A DNA stretch of 64,000 nt, taken from contig CAWBWO010000017.1 of the NCBI GenBank assembly GCA_963792445.1, positions 372,001 through 436,000 on the forward strand, in the 5' to 3' direction. The DNA is from Rummeliibacillus sp963792445 (GTDB lineage: Bacteria > Bacillota > Bacilli > Bacillales_A > Planococcaceae). The notes under the pieces were generated by a model. It was given only the letters and a program-made list of their open reading frames with translations. It did not search any database and was not told the DNA's origin. Shown here piece by piece: positions 51,895 through 60,302 of this stretch. The position numbers were made by a program, and so were the translations under genes. Each line of letters opens with the position of its first letter. The first letter of the stretch is position 1.

Positions 51895-53478
51895 TTAGTT
51901 AAGTTGTTTTTTCTTTTTTTCAAGCTCTCGTAATTCAATTCTACGAATCTTACCTGAAGAAGTTTTTGGCAATTCTTCCACGAATTCAATTTCTCTTGGA
52001 TATTTGTAAGGAGCCGTAAGTTTTTTTGTATGTTCTTGTAATTCTTTGATTAATTCATCTGATGCTTTTGAAGGGTCTCTTAAAATAACATATGCCTTTA
52101 CAATAGTGCCTCGTACTTCATGAGGACTCCCAATTACTGCACATTCTTGTACTTCTGGATGCTTAACTAATGCATCTTCAACTTCAAATGGTCCAATTGT
52201 ATATCCTGAACTTATAATAATATCATCGTTCCGACCTTCAAAGAAGAAGTAACCGTCTTCATCTTTTCTTGCACGGTCACCTGTTACATAATAATCTCCA
52301 CGGAATTGTCTTGCTGTACGTTCTGGATCGTTTAAATATTCTTTAAACAATGCAGGGGTAGAACGGTGAACTGCGATATCTCCAACAACACCAGGTGCAC
52401 AAGGCTTACCGTCTTCATCAATTACTTCTACGATATTACCTGGTGTAGGTTTACCCATTGAACCAGGTTTTGCTGGTACACCTTTAAGATTTCCTAGTAA
52501 TAATGTGTTTTCTGTTTGCCCATAACCATCTCTAACATCTAAATTAAACACTTTTTTGAAAATGTTAATTACTTCTTGGTTTAATGGTTCTCCAGCAGAT
52601 ACTGCACTATGCAATGAAGATAAATTATAATTTGATAAATGATCAACTTTCGCCATTACACGATATTCAGTTGGTGTACAACATAAAACTTGGATTTGAT
52701 ATTTTTCAAGGAGTGATAAATACTTTTCGGCTTTAAATCGTCCATTATAGACGAATCCTGTTGCACCACTTCCAAGTACAGATAAGAATGGACTCCAAAT
52801 CCACTTTTGCCAGCCAGGACTAGCAGTTGCCCAAACAAGATCACCTTCATTAATTCCTAGCCAATGAGCAGCTGCTGTTTTTAAATGTGCAAATGCCCAT
52901 CCATGTGTATGAACTACACCTTTTGGATTTCCAGTTGTACCACTTGTATATGATAAGAAAGCCATGTCTTCGCTTTTTGTTTTAGCGCTTTCAAACTCTT
53001 CTGACTCTTCTTCCGCTTCTTGTATCATTTGAATCCATGGTTCATGAGCTTGTCCAATTACGTATTGTTGCACATTTTGTAAATGTTCAACTTGATCAAA
53101 TTGGTCAATAAATGGCTCGTAAGCTATAACTGCTTTTGCTCTACTATGCACTAATCGATAGTCAATTTCTTTTGCTCTTAACATCTCTGAGCTTGGAATC
53201 ACTACCAAACCTGCTTTTAATGCCGCTACATATGTAATATAGGCATCGATTAAACGTGGCACCATGATTAATACTACATCACCTTGTTTTAAACCATGTT
53301 TTACAAATACATTTGCCACTTGGTTGGCTCTTCTAATTAAACCGTCATATGTGATAGAATCTGTGCTGCCTAAATCGTTTTCAAATCGAATAGCTACCTT
53401 TTCTTTATCTTTTGCAAATTTTTCAAATTCTTCAACTAAGTTATAATCTGTAGGTGCAATTAAATCCTCACGTTTCAT
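51895..53478 (-). CDS. AMP-dependent acyl-CoA synthetase (acetyl/medium-chain type)
   Basis: A 527-residue ANL-family ligase that activates a carboxylic acid as acyl-AMP and then acyl-CoA. The P-loop-like motif SYTSGTTGNPKGVVHTH (about 172), DGYGQTENTLL (about 316), YYVTGDRARKDEDGYFFFEGRNDDIIISSGYTIGPFEVE (about 390) and the catalytic lysine in PKTSSGKIRRIELR near the end are present. The position matches B. subtilis ytcI. Chain-length preference cannot be told from the sequence. Confidence 0.9.
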   Translation of the reverse strand: MKREDLIAPTDYNLVEEFEKFAKDKEKVAIRFENDLGSTDSITYDGLIRRANQVANVFVKHGLKQGDVVLIMVPRLIDAYITYVAALKAGLVVIPSSEMLRAKEIDYRLVHSRAKAVIAYEPFIDQFDQVEHLQNVQQYVIGQAHEPWIQMIQEAEEESEEFESAKTKSEDMAFLSYTSGTTGNPKGVVHTHGWAFAHLKTAAAHWLGINEGDLVWATASPGWQKWIWSPFLSVLGSGATGFVYNGRFKAEKYLSLLEKYQIQVLCCTPTEYRVMAKVDHLSNYNLSSLHSAVSAGEPLNQEVINIFKKVFNLDVRDGYGQTENTLLLGNLKGVPAKPGSMGKPTPGNIVEVIDEDGKPCAPGVVGDIAVHRSTPALFKEYLNDPERTARQFRGDYYVTGDRARKDEDGYFFFEGRNDDIIISSGYTIGPFEVEDALVKHPEVQECAVIGSPHEVRGTIVKAYVILRDPSKASDELIKELQEHTKKLTAPYKYPREIEFVEELPKTSSGKIRRIELRELEKKKKQLN

Positions 53479-53599
53479 TCATATTCCCCCCTGAATAACG
53501 ATTTGAAATTGCAAATTTAATTATATCGAAATTATCCAGAAAATACAATCAATCACAATATCAATTATTAATACCAGGTACTAAGAACAAGTTGCTTAT

Positions 53600-53640
53600 T
53601 AAAAAGTAAAGCCGGAGAAGTATATTACTCCTCCGACCTT
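53600..53640 (-). terminator. Terminator of the first SASP gene
   Basis: GTCGGAG and CTCCGGC arms on the minus strand with a 13-base loop, followed by a T-rich run. Confidence 0.65.
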
Positions 53641-53656
53641 TTTAAATTTTATTCAG

Positions 53657-53872
53657 TTATTTGTTTTTTGGAAAGCCGTTCATTTGTTGTTCAGCCATTG
53701 CAACTAAACGCTTTGTAATTTCTCCGCCAACGGATCCGTTAGCACGCGCTGATGCATCTGCTCCAAGTTGTACGCCAAATTCTTGTGCGATTTCGTACTT
53801 CATTTGGTCTACTGCTTGACGTGCACCACGAACTTCTAATTGATTTGAGCTACCATTGTTGTTGTTTGCCAT
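53657..53872 (-). CDS. Small acid-soluble spore protein, alpha/beta type (copy 1)
   Basis: A 71-residue DNA-binding spore protein. The germination-protease site region YEIAQEFGVQLGADASARANGSVGGEITKRLV is intact, the hallmark of alpha/beta SASP that coat spore DNA and protect it from UV and heat. AAGGAGG precedes the ATG; expression is expected from sigma-G in the forespore. A near-identical gene lies 480 bases upstream. Confidence 0.96.
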   Translation of the reverse strand: MANNNNGSSNQLEVRGARQAVDQMKYEIAQEFGVQLGADASARANGSVGGEITKRLVAMAEQQMNGFPKNK

Positions 53873-54061
53873 GTTGTATCACCTCCTTGGTAAAGATAGA
53901 ATGTGCCAAAGAGAAAAAAACATACACGTAATTTTTATAAAAATTTAATATTAAATTTAACTTAGTTTAAATCTAATTCATTCGACTAAATGCCGAATTT
54001 TGTTTTGATATTGCTTTATTTATTTTTTAATATTAGGAGCTCATCATCATTTTAAAAACAC

Positions 54062-54270
54062 AAGCCGCTTCAGCACTATAATGGTTTCCGGCTTCAGAAG
54101 CTAGGCCTTCGAGGGCTCGGCTCGCAGGATGCGTACCCAATAGCCGTTGCGCTTGCGAGTCACGTACTTAGGCAATCTTCCTTAAAACAGTCCCTTGGAT
54201 GAAAGCTGAAAAACATGCATCTGTCGGGCCTTCCGCTTGTCATGCCTAAATGATCAGTTTCAGCACTAAA
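54062..54270 (-). repeat. Intergenic repeat, copy D of the 14.5-kb family (inverted)
   Basis: Read on the minus strand it runs from TTTAGTGCTGAAA through GACAAGCG, AAGGCCCGA, TTTTCAGCTTTCA, GGGTACGCATCCTGCG and AAGGCCTAGC to TGAAGCCGGAAACCATTATAGTGCTGAAGCGGC. These blocks occur in the same order in unit B at 14666-14853. The differences often fall in paired positions of predicted stems. It sits between the two SASP genes. Confidence 0.85.
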
Positions 54271-54272
54271 TG

Positions 54273-54318
54273 AAAAACCGAGGAAGAATTCGTTTGAATT
54301 TTTCCTCGGTTTTTTTTG
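54273..54318 (-). terminator. Terminator of the second SASP gene
   Basis: AAAAACCGAGGAA and TTCCTCGGTTTTT arms form a 13-base stem followed by T residues. Confidence 0.85.
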
Positions 54319-54352
54319 TTGCATTTGAGTATACTAATTACTCAATTGGTTT

Positions 54353-54562
54353 TTATTTAGAAAAACCGTTCAGCTGTTGTTCAGCCATTGCAACTAAGCG
54401 CTTTGTGATTTCTCCGCCAACGGATCCGTTAGCACGCGCTGATGCGTCTGCTCCAAGCTGTACGCCAAATTCTTGTGCGATTTCGTACTTCATTTGGTCA
54501 ATTGCTTGTCTAGCACCACGAACTTCTAATTGATTAGAACTTCCTGAGTTATTGTTTGACAT
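54353..54562 (-). CDS. Small acid-soluble spore protein, alpha/beta type (copy 2)
   Basis: A 69-residue protein that differs from copy 1 at only a handful of positions (N3S/N4 region, V to I, M to L and the C-terminus). The germination-protease site and DNA-binding segments are identical. GAGGTGAG precedes the ATG. The two are clearly a recent tandem duplication. Confidence 0.95.
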   Translation of the reverse strand: MSNNNSGSSNQLEVRGARQAIDQMKYEIAQEFGVQLGADASARANGSVGGEITKRLVAMAEQQLNGFSK

Positions 54563-54644
54563 TTTGTCTCACCTCCTTTGTGCATATAGAATGTGCTGGA
54601 GGAAAAAAAACATACAACAAAAATACAGGAAATTTCTTCTTCTA

Positions 54645-55848
54645 TTATAGTAAATCTAGAAATTCATCGGTTTTCTTTTTCGGGAATGAGTGAATTTCGC
54701 GATTTTTCACTGCTCTTTCAATCATTTCGTCAAAATCAGTGAAGCTTTCGTAATAATTCATTTTTTCAATTCTTGGTTTCGTTTTTGGATTTGCTGGTGT
54801 AAATACTGTACAGCAATCTTCGAAAGGACGAATTGAAATATCATAAGTATCGATTTTTTGAGCAACTTCAATAATTTCTAACTTATCAAATGTGATTAAT
54901 GGTCGTAAAATTGGTGTATGTTGTTACATCATTGATTGCTGCTAAGCTTTCTAATGTTTGACTTGCAACTTGTCCCAAATTTTCACCAGTCACAAGTGCC
55001 TTTGCATCAATCTCTTTACGTACAATATCTGCAACTTTCATCATCATACGACGAGTTGAAGTCATCGTTACATTTTCAGGGACACTACTTTGAATTTTTT
55101 GTTGGATTTCTGTAAATGGTATAACATGTAAGCGAATATTTCCACCAAAACGGCTTATTTTTTCGCAAAGTTCTTTTACTTTACCTAATGATTGGTCACT
55201 TGTAAACGGTGGACTAAAGAAATGAATCGCTTCTACTCTAACTCCACGCTTCATCATATAATAAGCTGCTACAGGACTATCGATACCGCCCGATAATAGT
55301 AATAATGCTTTACCGCTTGAGCCAATTGGTAAACCGCCAGCACCATGAATGACCTCAACCATCATATAAACAGCTTTTTCGCGAACCTCCACACGTAATT
55401 CGATATCCGGTTTTTTCATTTGAACTGTCATACCAGGAAGAGACCCCAAAACATGACTTCCTAATGTTTGTTGAAGTTCATATGTGTCTAAAGGAAATTT
55501 TTTATAAGATCTTTTTGCATTCACTTTAAATGTTTTGCCTTGATAATCCATTTCCTTTACAATTTCTACTGCTAATTCCTTCATCGCTTCAATTGTTGGT
55601 TCACAATGCGCTACTGGGCTAAATGAGTGGATTCCAAAAATATGAGGTAATCGCTCAATTAGTTCTTCCATTTCATGATCTACGTCGCTACTTAGATACA
55701 TACGGTCTCGTTCTGAGCGAATACGTAGGTTAGGAATATCAGCAAATGTATAGCGTAAATTTTCTTTTAAACGATTTATAAATAATTTACGATTACGCCC
55801 TTTTGTCGTAATTTCACCGTATCGTAATAAAATTTCATGCCATTTCAT
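54645..55848 (-). pseudogene. thiI: tRNA 4-thiouridine synthase ThiI, frameshifted near the C-terminus
   Basis: The first frame encodes the ferredoxin-like and THUMP domains (about 1-165) and the ATP-pyrophosphatase P-loop LLLLSGGIDSPVAAYYMMKRG (about 178). It leaves phase after AAINDVT and stops at 54886. The remaining C-terminus is intact in another frame: PILRPLITFDKLEIIEVAQK, then FEDCCTVFTPANPKTKPR, to a stop at 54645-54647. Deleting one base (plus-strand G at 54920) restores INDVTNTPILRP and a 400-residue protein; the span is one base longer than a multiple of three. ThiI thiolates U8 of tRNA using sulfur from the adjacent desulfurase. Real mutation or sequence error cannot be told apart here. 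Confidence 0.9.
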
Positions 55849-55854
55849 GGTGTG

Positions 55855-56991
55855 TTACATCTCCTTTACTTGTTGCATTACTTTACGAAAGGCAGTTTTA
55901 AAGGAAGCAATATCTTCATCTCGAATACCTTCACCAAGACTGATTCGTATGACCCCTTTTTCATAGGAAGGGTCAACCTTAATTGCATGCACGACATGGC
56001 TAATTGTATGATCTTTTGATGAACATGCACTTGAAGTAGAAATAATAAAACCTTCATGCTGCATAGCATTTACTAGTATTTCCCCTCTTAACCCTTGAAC
56101 TGCACAACTGATAATATGTGGCGCACCTTGACTACTTGAAAGTACTCGCACATATGGAAATTGTTTAAAGAATTCATGTAAATCATCACGCCATTTACTA
56201 TATTGAATGGCTTTTTGGGGTTGCTTTTCAATGCTTAAGCGTACTGCTTTTGCGAGTGCTACGTCTTGTGGGACTGCTACTGTACCACTTCGAAATCCCA
56301 TTTCTTGTCCGCCACCATGGATAATCGGTGATATGTTCACTTGTTTTCGTAAAGCCAAAAATCCTGAACCTTTTAATGCATTAATCTTATGTCCTGAAAC
56401 TGTAATAGCGTCTGGCCCATTTTCTCCATTAAATTGTACAGGTATTTTCCCGAAGCTTTGAACGGCATCCATATGATAAAAAGCACGGCTATTTTGATGC
56501 ACAACTTTTGCAATTTCTGAAACTGGTTGAATTGCGCCCATCTCATTATTTACATGCATAATACTTACGACAACTGTATCCTTCGTAAGCTTTTCCTTTA
56601 AATCATCTATTAAAATAACGCCATGTTCATCGACATCGACAAAATCAACAGTATATCCTTCTTTTTCTAAAGCTTTTGCACTTTCTAAAACTGAAGCATG
56701 TTCGATTGCTGAAACAAGAATCTTTGTACCACGGTGTTTATTTGCTCTCGCCAATCCTTTAATAGCGAAATTATTGGATTCAGAACCACCAGATGTGAAT
56801 ATAATTTGATTTGATGAGGTTTTTATAATATCGGCAATTTGTTCTCTTGCTCGAGTTAATAATGTATTTGCTTCAACGCCCATTTGATGAAGAGAGCTTG
56901 GATTTGCATAATAGTTTTCATTTGCTTGTATAAATGTTTGCAAAACAGCTGGGTCTGGTTTTGTTGTTGCACTATGATCTAGGTAAATCAT
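55855..56991 (-). CDS. Cysteine desulfurase (IscS/NifZ type, ThiI partner)
   Basis: A 378-residue PLP enzyme. It has YLDHSATTKPD at the start, the PLP-lysine region SGHKINALKGSGFLALRK (about 205), and the persulfide loop SSACSSK (about 325). It starts six bases upstream of thiI, the arrangement of B. subtilis nifZ-thiI, where the desulfurase feeds sulfur for 4-thiouridine. The ATG at 56991 follows AAGGAG; the longer open frame is not used. Confidence 0.93.
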   Translation of the reverse strand: MIYLDHSATTKPDPAVLQTFIQANENYYANPSSLHQMGVEANTLLTRAREQIADIIKTSSNQIIFTSGGSESNNFAIKGLARANKHRGTKILVSAIEHASVLESAKALEKEGYTVDFVDVDEHGVILIDDLKEKLTKDTVVVSIMHVNNEMGAIQPVSEIAKVVHQNSRAFYHMDAVQSFGKIPVQFNGENGPDAITVSGHKINALKGSGFLALRKQVNISPIIHGGGQEMGFRSGTVAVPQDVALAKAVRLSIEKQPQKAIQYSKWRDDLHEFFKQFPYVRVLSSSQGAPHIISCAVQGLRGEILVNAMQHEGFIISTSSACSSKDHTISHVVHAIKVDPSYEKGVIRISLGEGIRDEDIASFKTAFRKVMQQVKEM

Positions 56992-57008
56992 TGTTTCTCC
57001 TTCCTTCC

Positions 57009-57045
57009 AAAAGAAAGCCACCAGCACAGTACCTGTGCGGTGGCG
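57009..57045 (-). terminator. Terminator of ezrA
   Basis: GCCACC-GCACAG and CTGTGC-TGGTGGC arms around GTA on the minus strand, followed by TTTCTTTTGG. Confidence 0.7.
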
Positions 57046-57074
57046 TAATGCTTTTCTTATTATGAACGTCAAAC

Positions 57075-58760
57075 CTAGCTTTTGGCAAGTACCTGAATTT
57101 TTTTCATAGCACCAGGTTCGGCTGCTTCAACTGCTGTTGCAGCATATTCAAGCGCTTTTGCATAACGCATCTCACGAAATGCATCTTCTGCCTCTAATAG
57201 TTGTTGATGCAAAGCGTTATTGGTATTTCTATAACGGTTACCGTATTGAATAATACGTTCGATTAATTGCACATTTTCAAGCATTTCGATTGCTGTATTA
57301 TGTACATCTTCTATGCACTTTTCTGCAATTTCAAGATTTTTGTATACATTATCCATATTTAATGGTATTTCTTGAAGATTATTGACAACAATGAAGATTC
57401 TTTCTGCTGCTTCTTCAAGTCTAGCATCCATTTCTTCTGGGATACCAGGTAAATTAGCTTTATGTAGCATGCGCTCAGTACCGTGAAGCATTTTCCTTAA
57501 ATTTCCTAAAGTAGCTCTTGCCTTATTTTCATCTACACGTAAGCTCTTCATTCGATCTGCGAATTGTTCTTGTTCTTCAAATAATTGTTCAATCGAATCT
57601 TTTAGTTCTTTTAACGCTTCTTCCATACTAGAATAAGCTGACTGCTCTTCATTTACTTCAACTGCTAATAATTCATAGCGTTGACGTAAAGAGAGTAATT
57701 GTTGTTTACAATTTACTGGCACTTCAGCTTCTTTCTCAGAAAGTCGATAGCTTTTTTGTACAGCGTCTGCTTCTTTTGCGGTCTTTTCTGTCGCTTTAAT
57801 TGCAGATTCAAGTTGTTCACCAATAGCTACAAAATAATTATCGACAAATTTCTTTCCAATCACTTCTTTTTCTAACGCATCATAGAATGATTCGATTTCG
57901 TCTTTCATTTCATTGACGCGATGTTGGACTAATGTAATATCTAAATCAGCTATTTTTTGCTTGAATTCAACTAAGTTTTCTTCCATTTGATCTAGTTTAT
58001 CTAAAATTTCAAGATGCACAAGGAAGTAAGATTGATCTTCCATTTCGCGGTGGCCATTGCGAATTTCATGAATATCTGAAGGGATTTTATGCTGAATTTC
58101 AGTCAACAATGTTGGAATTTCGTTGATTAGTTTAAAGAGAACTTGACCTTCATCATTTAAATTCACTACGATTTCTCGTGCTTTTAAATAATTTCCTGTC
58201 TCTGTTAACTGATCATATTCCTCAAATTGAGGATTGAATTTCTCTAAACGTTTTTCAAGTGGCACAGCAGCTGGTCCATAAGAATATTGATGTGCCAGTA
58301 ACGTTTTACGAGCCGAACGATATTGATCTTTTAATTGTTCAATTTCGATTCGATTCTTTTCTTCACTTCCGATTAGTTCATTTAATTCTTTTAAGATTTT
58401 CACCATTTCCTGATCGTACTCAGCAATTTTAGATTCGATTTCTTTTTCAATTTCCGAAGCTTTCCCAAAGTGAAACTTATCTACTTGTTCTTCAGCATCA
58501 AATAAAAGGACGTCAATTTTCGGCATTTCTACATCCATTAACTCTGTCCATTTATTGCGCCAGCGCTCGAACATTTCTTCTGTTTGACCATTCATGTTCA
58601 ACGCTTTTACTTTCATCAACTCTTCAAGCACTGGCTTATTCTGAATTTGCAGTTTCTTTTGGTCAAGTCTTTGAATTTCATTTCTATGTTTTCGGCGAAA
58701 TATAAAGACAATTGCTATAATTACACATAGTACGATGATGGTAGGAATGATATACTTCAT
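57075..58760 (-). CDS. ezrA: Septation ring formation regulator EzrA
   Basis: A 561-residue protein with one N-terminal membrane anchor (residues about 3-22), followed by RRKHR and a long run of coiled-coil spectrin-like repeats. The conserved patch YRNTNNALHQQLLEAEDAFREMRYAKALEYAATAVEAAEPGAMKKI at the C-terminus is the EzrA patch. It restrains FtsZ ring formation and localises to the division site. Confidence 0.94.
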   Translation of the reverse strand: MKYIIPTIIVLCVIIAIVFIFRRKHRNEIQRLDQKKLQIQNKPVLEELMKVKALNMNGQTEEMFERWRNKWTELMDVEMPKIDVLLFDAEEQVDKFHFGKASEIEKEIESKIAEYDQEMVKILKELNELIGSEEKNRIEIEQLKDQYRSARKTLLAHQYSYGPAAVPLEKRLEKFNPQFEEYDQLTETGNYLKAREIVVNLNDEGQVLFKLINEIPTLLTEIQHKIPSDIHEIRNGHREMEDQSYFLVHLEILDKLDQMEENLVEFKQKIADLDITLVQHRVNEMKDEIESFYDALEKEVIGKKFVDNYFVAIGEQLESAIKATEKTAKEADAVQKSYRLSEKEAEVPVNCKQQLLSLRQRYELLAVEVNEEQSAYSSMEEALKELKDSIEQLFEEQEQFADRMKSLRVDENKARATLGNLRKMLHGTERMLHKANLPGIPEEMDARLEEAAERIFIVVNNLQEIPLNMDNVYKNLEIAEKCIEDVHNTAIEMLENVQLIERIIQYGNRYRNTNNALHQQLLEAEDAFREMRYAKALEYAATAVEAAEPGAMKKIQVLAKS

Positions 58761-58914
58761 CGTAAGCCTCCTATCCCAAAATCAGTTTTTTACGCATGCA
58801 TCTAGTTAAGCTTAATAGTACCATGTTTTAGGGTAATTTGTTTACCCTTATGAAAGATTTATCTAAAAAATATCTACTATTTAATCAAATTTTAAGAAAT
58901 TGGAGGGATTTTTG

Positions 58915-59715
58915 TTGAAACGTGACGCACATATTCATACTCCCTATTGTCCACATGGCACAAAAGATTCTTTAGAAAATTATATCAAAAAAGCTATAAA
59001 TGAAGGATTCGAAGATATAACTTTCACAGAACATGCACCATTGCCAACGAACTTTGTTGACCCTACACCTGAAAAAGATAGCGGTATGGATCCTCACAAT
59101 CTACTGACTTATTTGGATGAACTGAATACTTTAAAAGAAAAATATAAAGACGATATACATATCCGTATTGGTTTTGAAGTCGATTATATCGTTGGTTATG
59201 AAGTGGAAACGACAAGCTTTTTAAACCTTGTAGGTCCACAAATTGATGATGCCATTCTATCTGTACACTTCTTAAAACACGACGAAAAATACACTTGCAT
59301 TGATTATTCTGGCGAAACATTTCTATCATTTGCAGAACAAGTAGGATCCGTTCAAGCAGTTTATGATTTATATTATGCAACGTTGAAAAAATCAATTGAA
59401 GCTAACCTTGGTAGATACAAACCTATACGAATTGGACATCCAACACTTATCCATAAATTCCAACTTGCACATGGTGAGAAAATCGATGACGATAGACAAA
59501 TAAAAGAAATCCTAAAACTAATGGCATATAATAATTGCGAATTAGACGTTAATAGTGCCGGACTTGCAAAAAAATATTGCAAAGAATCTTATCCACCGTT
59601 ACCCTATATTCAATATGCAAAAGAATTAAATATTCCATTAGTTTTTGGCTCTGACGCTCATCAGGTAGCAGATTTGCACCAATATTACGATGAAATATTC
59701 CCCATCAAAGATTAA
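58915..59715 (+). CDS. hisJ: Histidinol-phosphatase, PHP type
   Basis: A 266-residue PHP-family phosphatase of histidine synthesis. Metal-binding motifs are DAHIHTPYCPHG (about 3), FTEHAP (about 42), GFEVDY, the HPTLIHKF region and FGSDAH near the C-terminus. The TTG at 58915 is seven bases after GGAGGG and is the chosen start; other TTG codons precede it. It probably shares a transcript with the next gene 15 bases later. In contrast to the PHP part of DnaE here, all metal ligands are present. Confidence 0.92.
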   Translation: MKRDAHIHTPYCPHGTKDSLENYIKKAINEGFEDITFTEHAPLPTNFVDPTPEKDSGMDPHNLLTYLDELNTLKEKYKDDIHIRIGFEVDYIVGYEVETTSFLNLVGPQIDDAILSVHFLKHDEKYTCIDYSGETFLSFAEQVGSVQAVYDLYYATLKKSIEANLGRYKPIRIGHPTLIHKFQLAHGEKIDDDRQIKEILKLMAYNNCELDVNSAGLAKKYCKESYPPLPYIQYAKELNIPLVFGSDAHQVADLHQYYDEIFPIKD

Positions 59716-59730
59716 AACGGAGGTATTACA

Positions 59731-60213
59731 ATGTTTCAAAAAACAAGCTACAGCGGTGATTTAGCCGCTAAATACAATCTACTTTCAAAACAATTAGATG
59801 CATTATTAGAAGGAGAAATGGATACAGTTTCGAATTTAAGCAATGCCTCTGCATTACTTAACCAATTTCTAGAAAACATCAATTGGTGTGGGTTTTATCT
59901 ATGGAAAAACGATGAACTATTATTAGGTCCATTTCAAGGTATGCCTGCATGTGTGCATATTCCTTTAGGCAAAGGTGTTTGCGGTACTGCAGCTGAATCG
60001 AAAAAAACGATCATTGTCGAAGATGTACATGCATTTCCAGGTCATATTGCTTGCGATAGTGCTTCACAGTCAGAAATTGTTGTACCTATTGTCATAAATA
60101 ACGAACTTTTTGGTGTGCTTGATATTGATAGTCCTACTACAAACCGCTTTAGCGAAGAAGATCAAGCGGGGCTTGAACAATTTGTAGCAGTTCTTACGAA
60201 ACATATTCACTAA
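59731..60213 (+). CDS. GAF-domain free methionine-(R)-sulfoxide reductase
   Basis: A 160-residue GAF protein. INWCGFYLWKNDELLLGPFQGMPACVHIPLGKGVCGTAAESKKTI and HIACDSASQSEIVVPI carry the three cysteines (about residues 80, 90, 114) typical of free-Met-R-sulfoxide reductase. It would repair oxidised free methionine. It follows hisJ closely and AACGGAGG precedes the ATG. Confidence 0.88.
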   Translation: MFQKTSYSGDLAAKYNLLSKQLDALLEGEMDTVSNLSNASALLNQFLENINWCGFYLWKNDELLLGPFQGMPACVHIPLGKGVCGTAAESKKTIIVEDVHAFPGHIACDSASQSEIVVPIVINNELFGVLDIDSPTTNRFSEEDQAGLEQFVAVLTKHIH

Positions 60214-60258
60214 GTATTTCAATACAAGTTCATCTAAAAAACACCTTGGTGTATGATA

Positions 60259-60299
60259 AAAAGCTGATACCATAGCAAAACTTTTGGTATCAGCTTTTA
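60259..60299. terminator. Bidirectional terminator
   Basis: AAAAGCTGATACCA and TGGTATCAGCTTTT form a 14-base stem with an 11-base loop between converging genes. Confidence 0.85.
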
Positions 60300-60302
60300 T
60301 TG

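Noticed and set aside
56992..57072. A longer start for the cysteine desulfurase
   Set aside because: The extension would cover the ezrA terminator hairpin; the ATG at 56991 has AAGGAG and the conserved YLDHSATT start.
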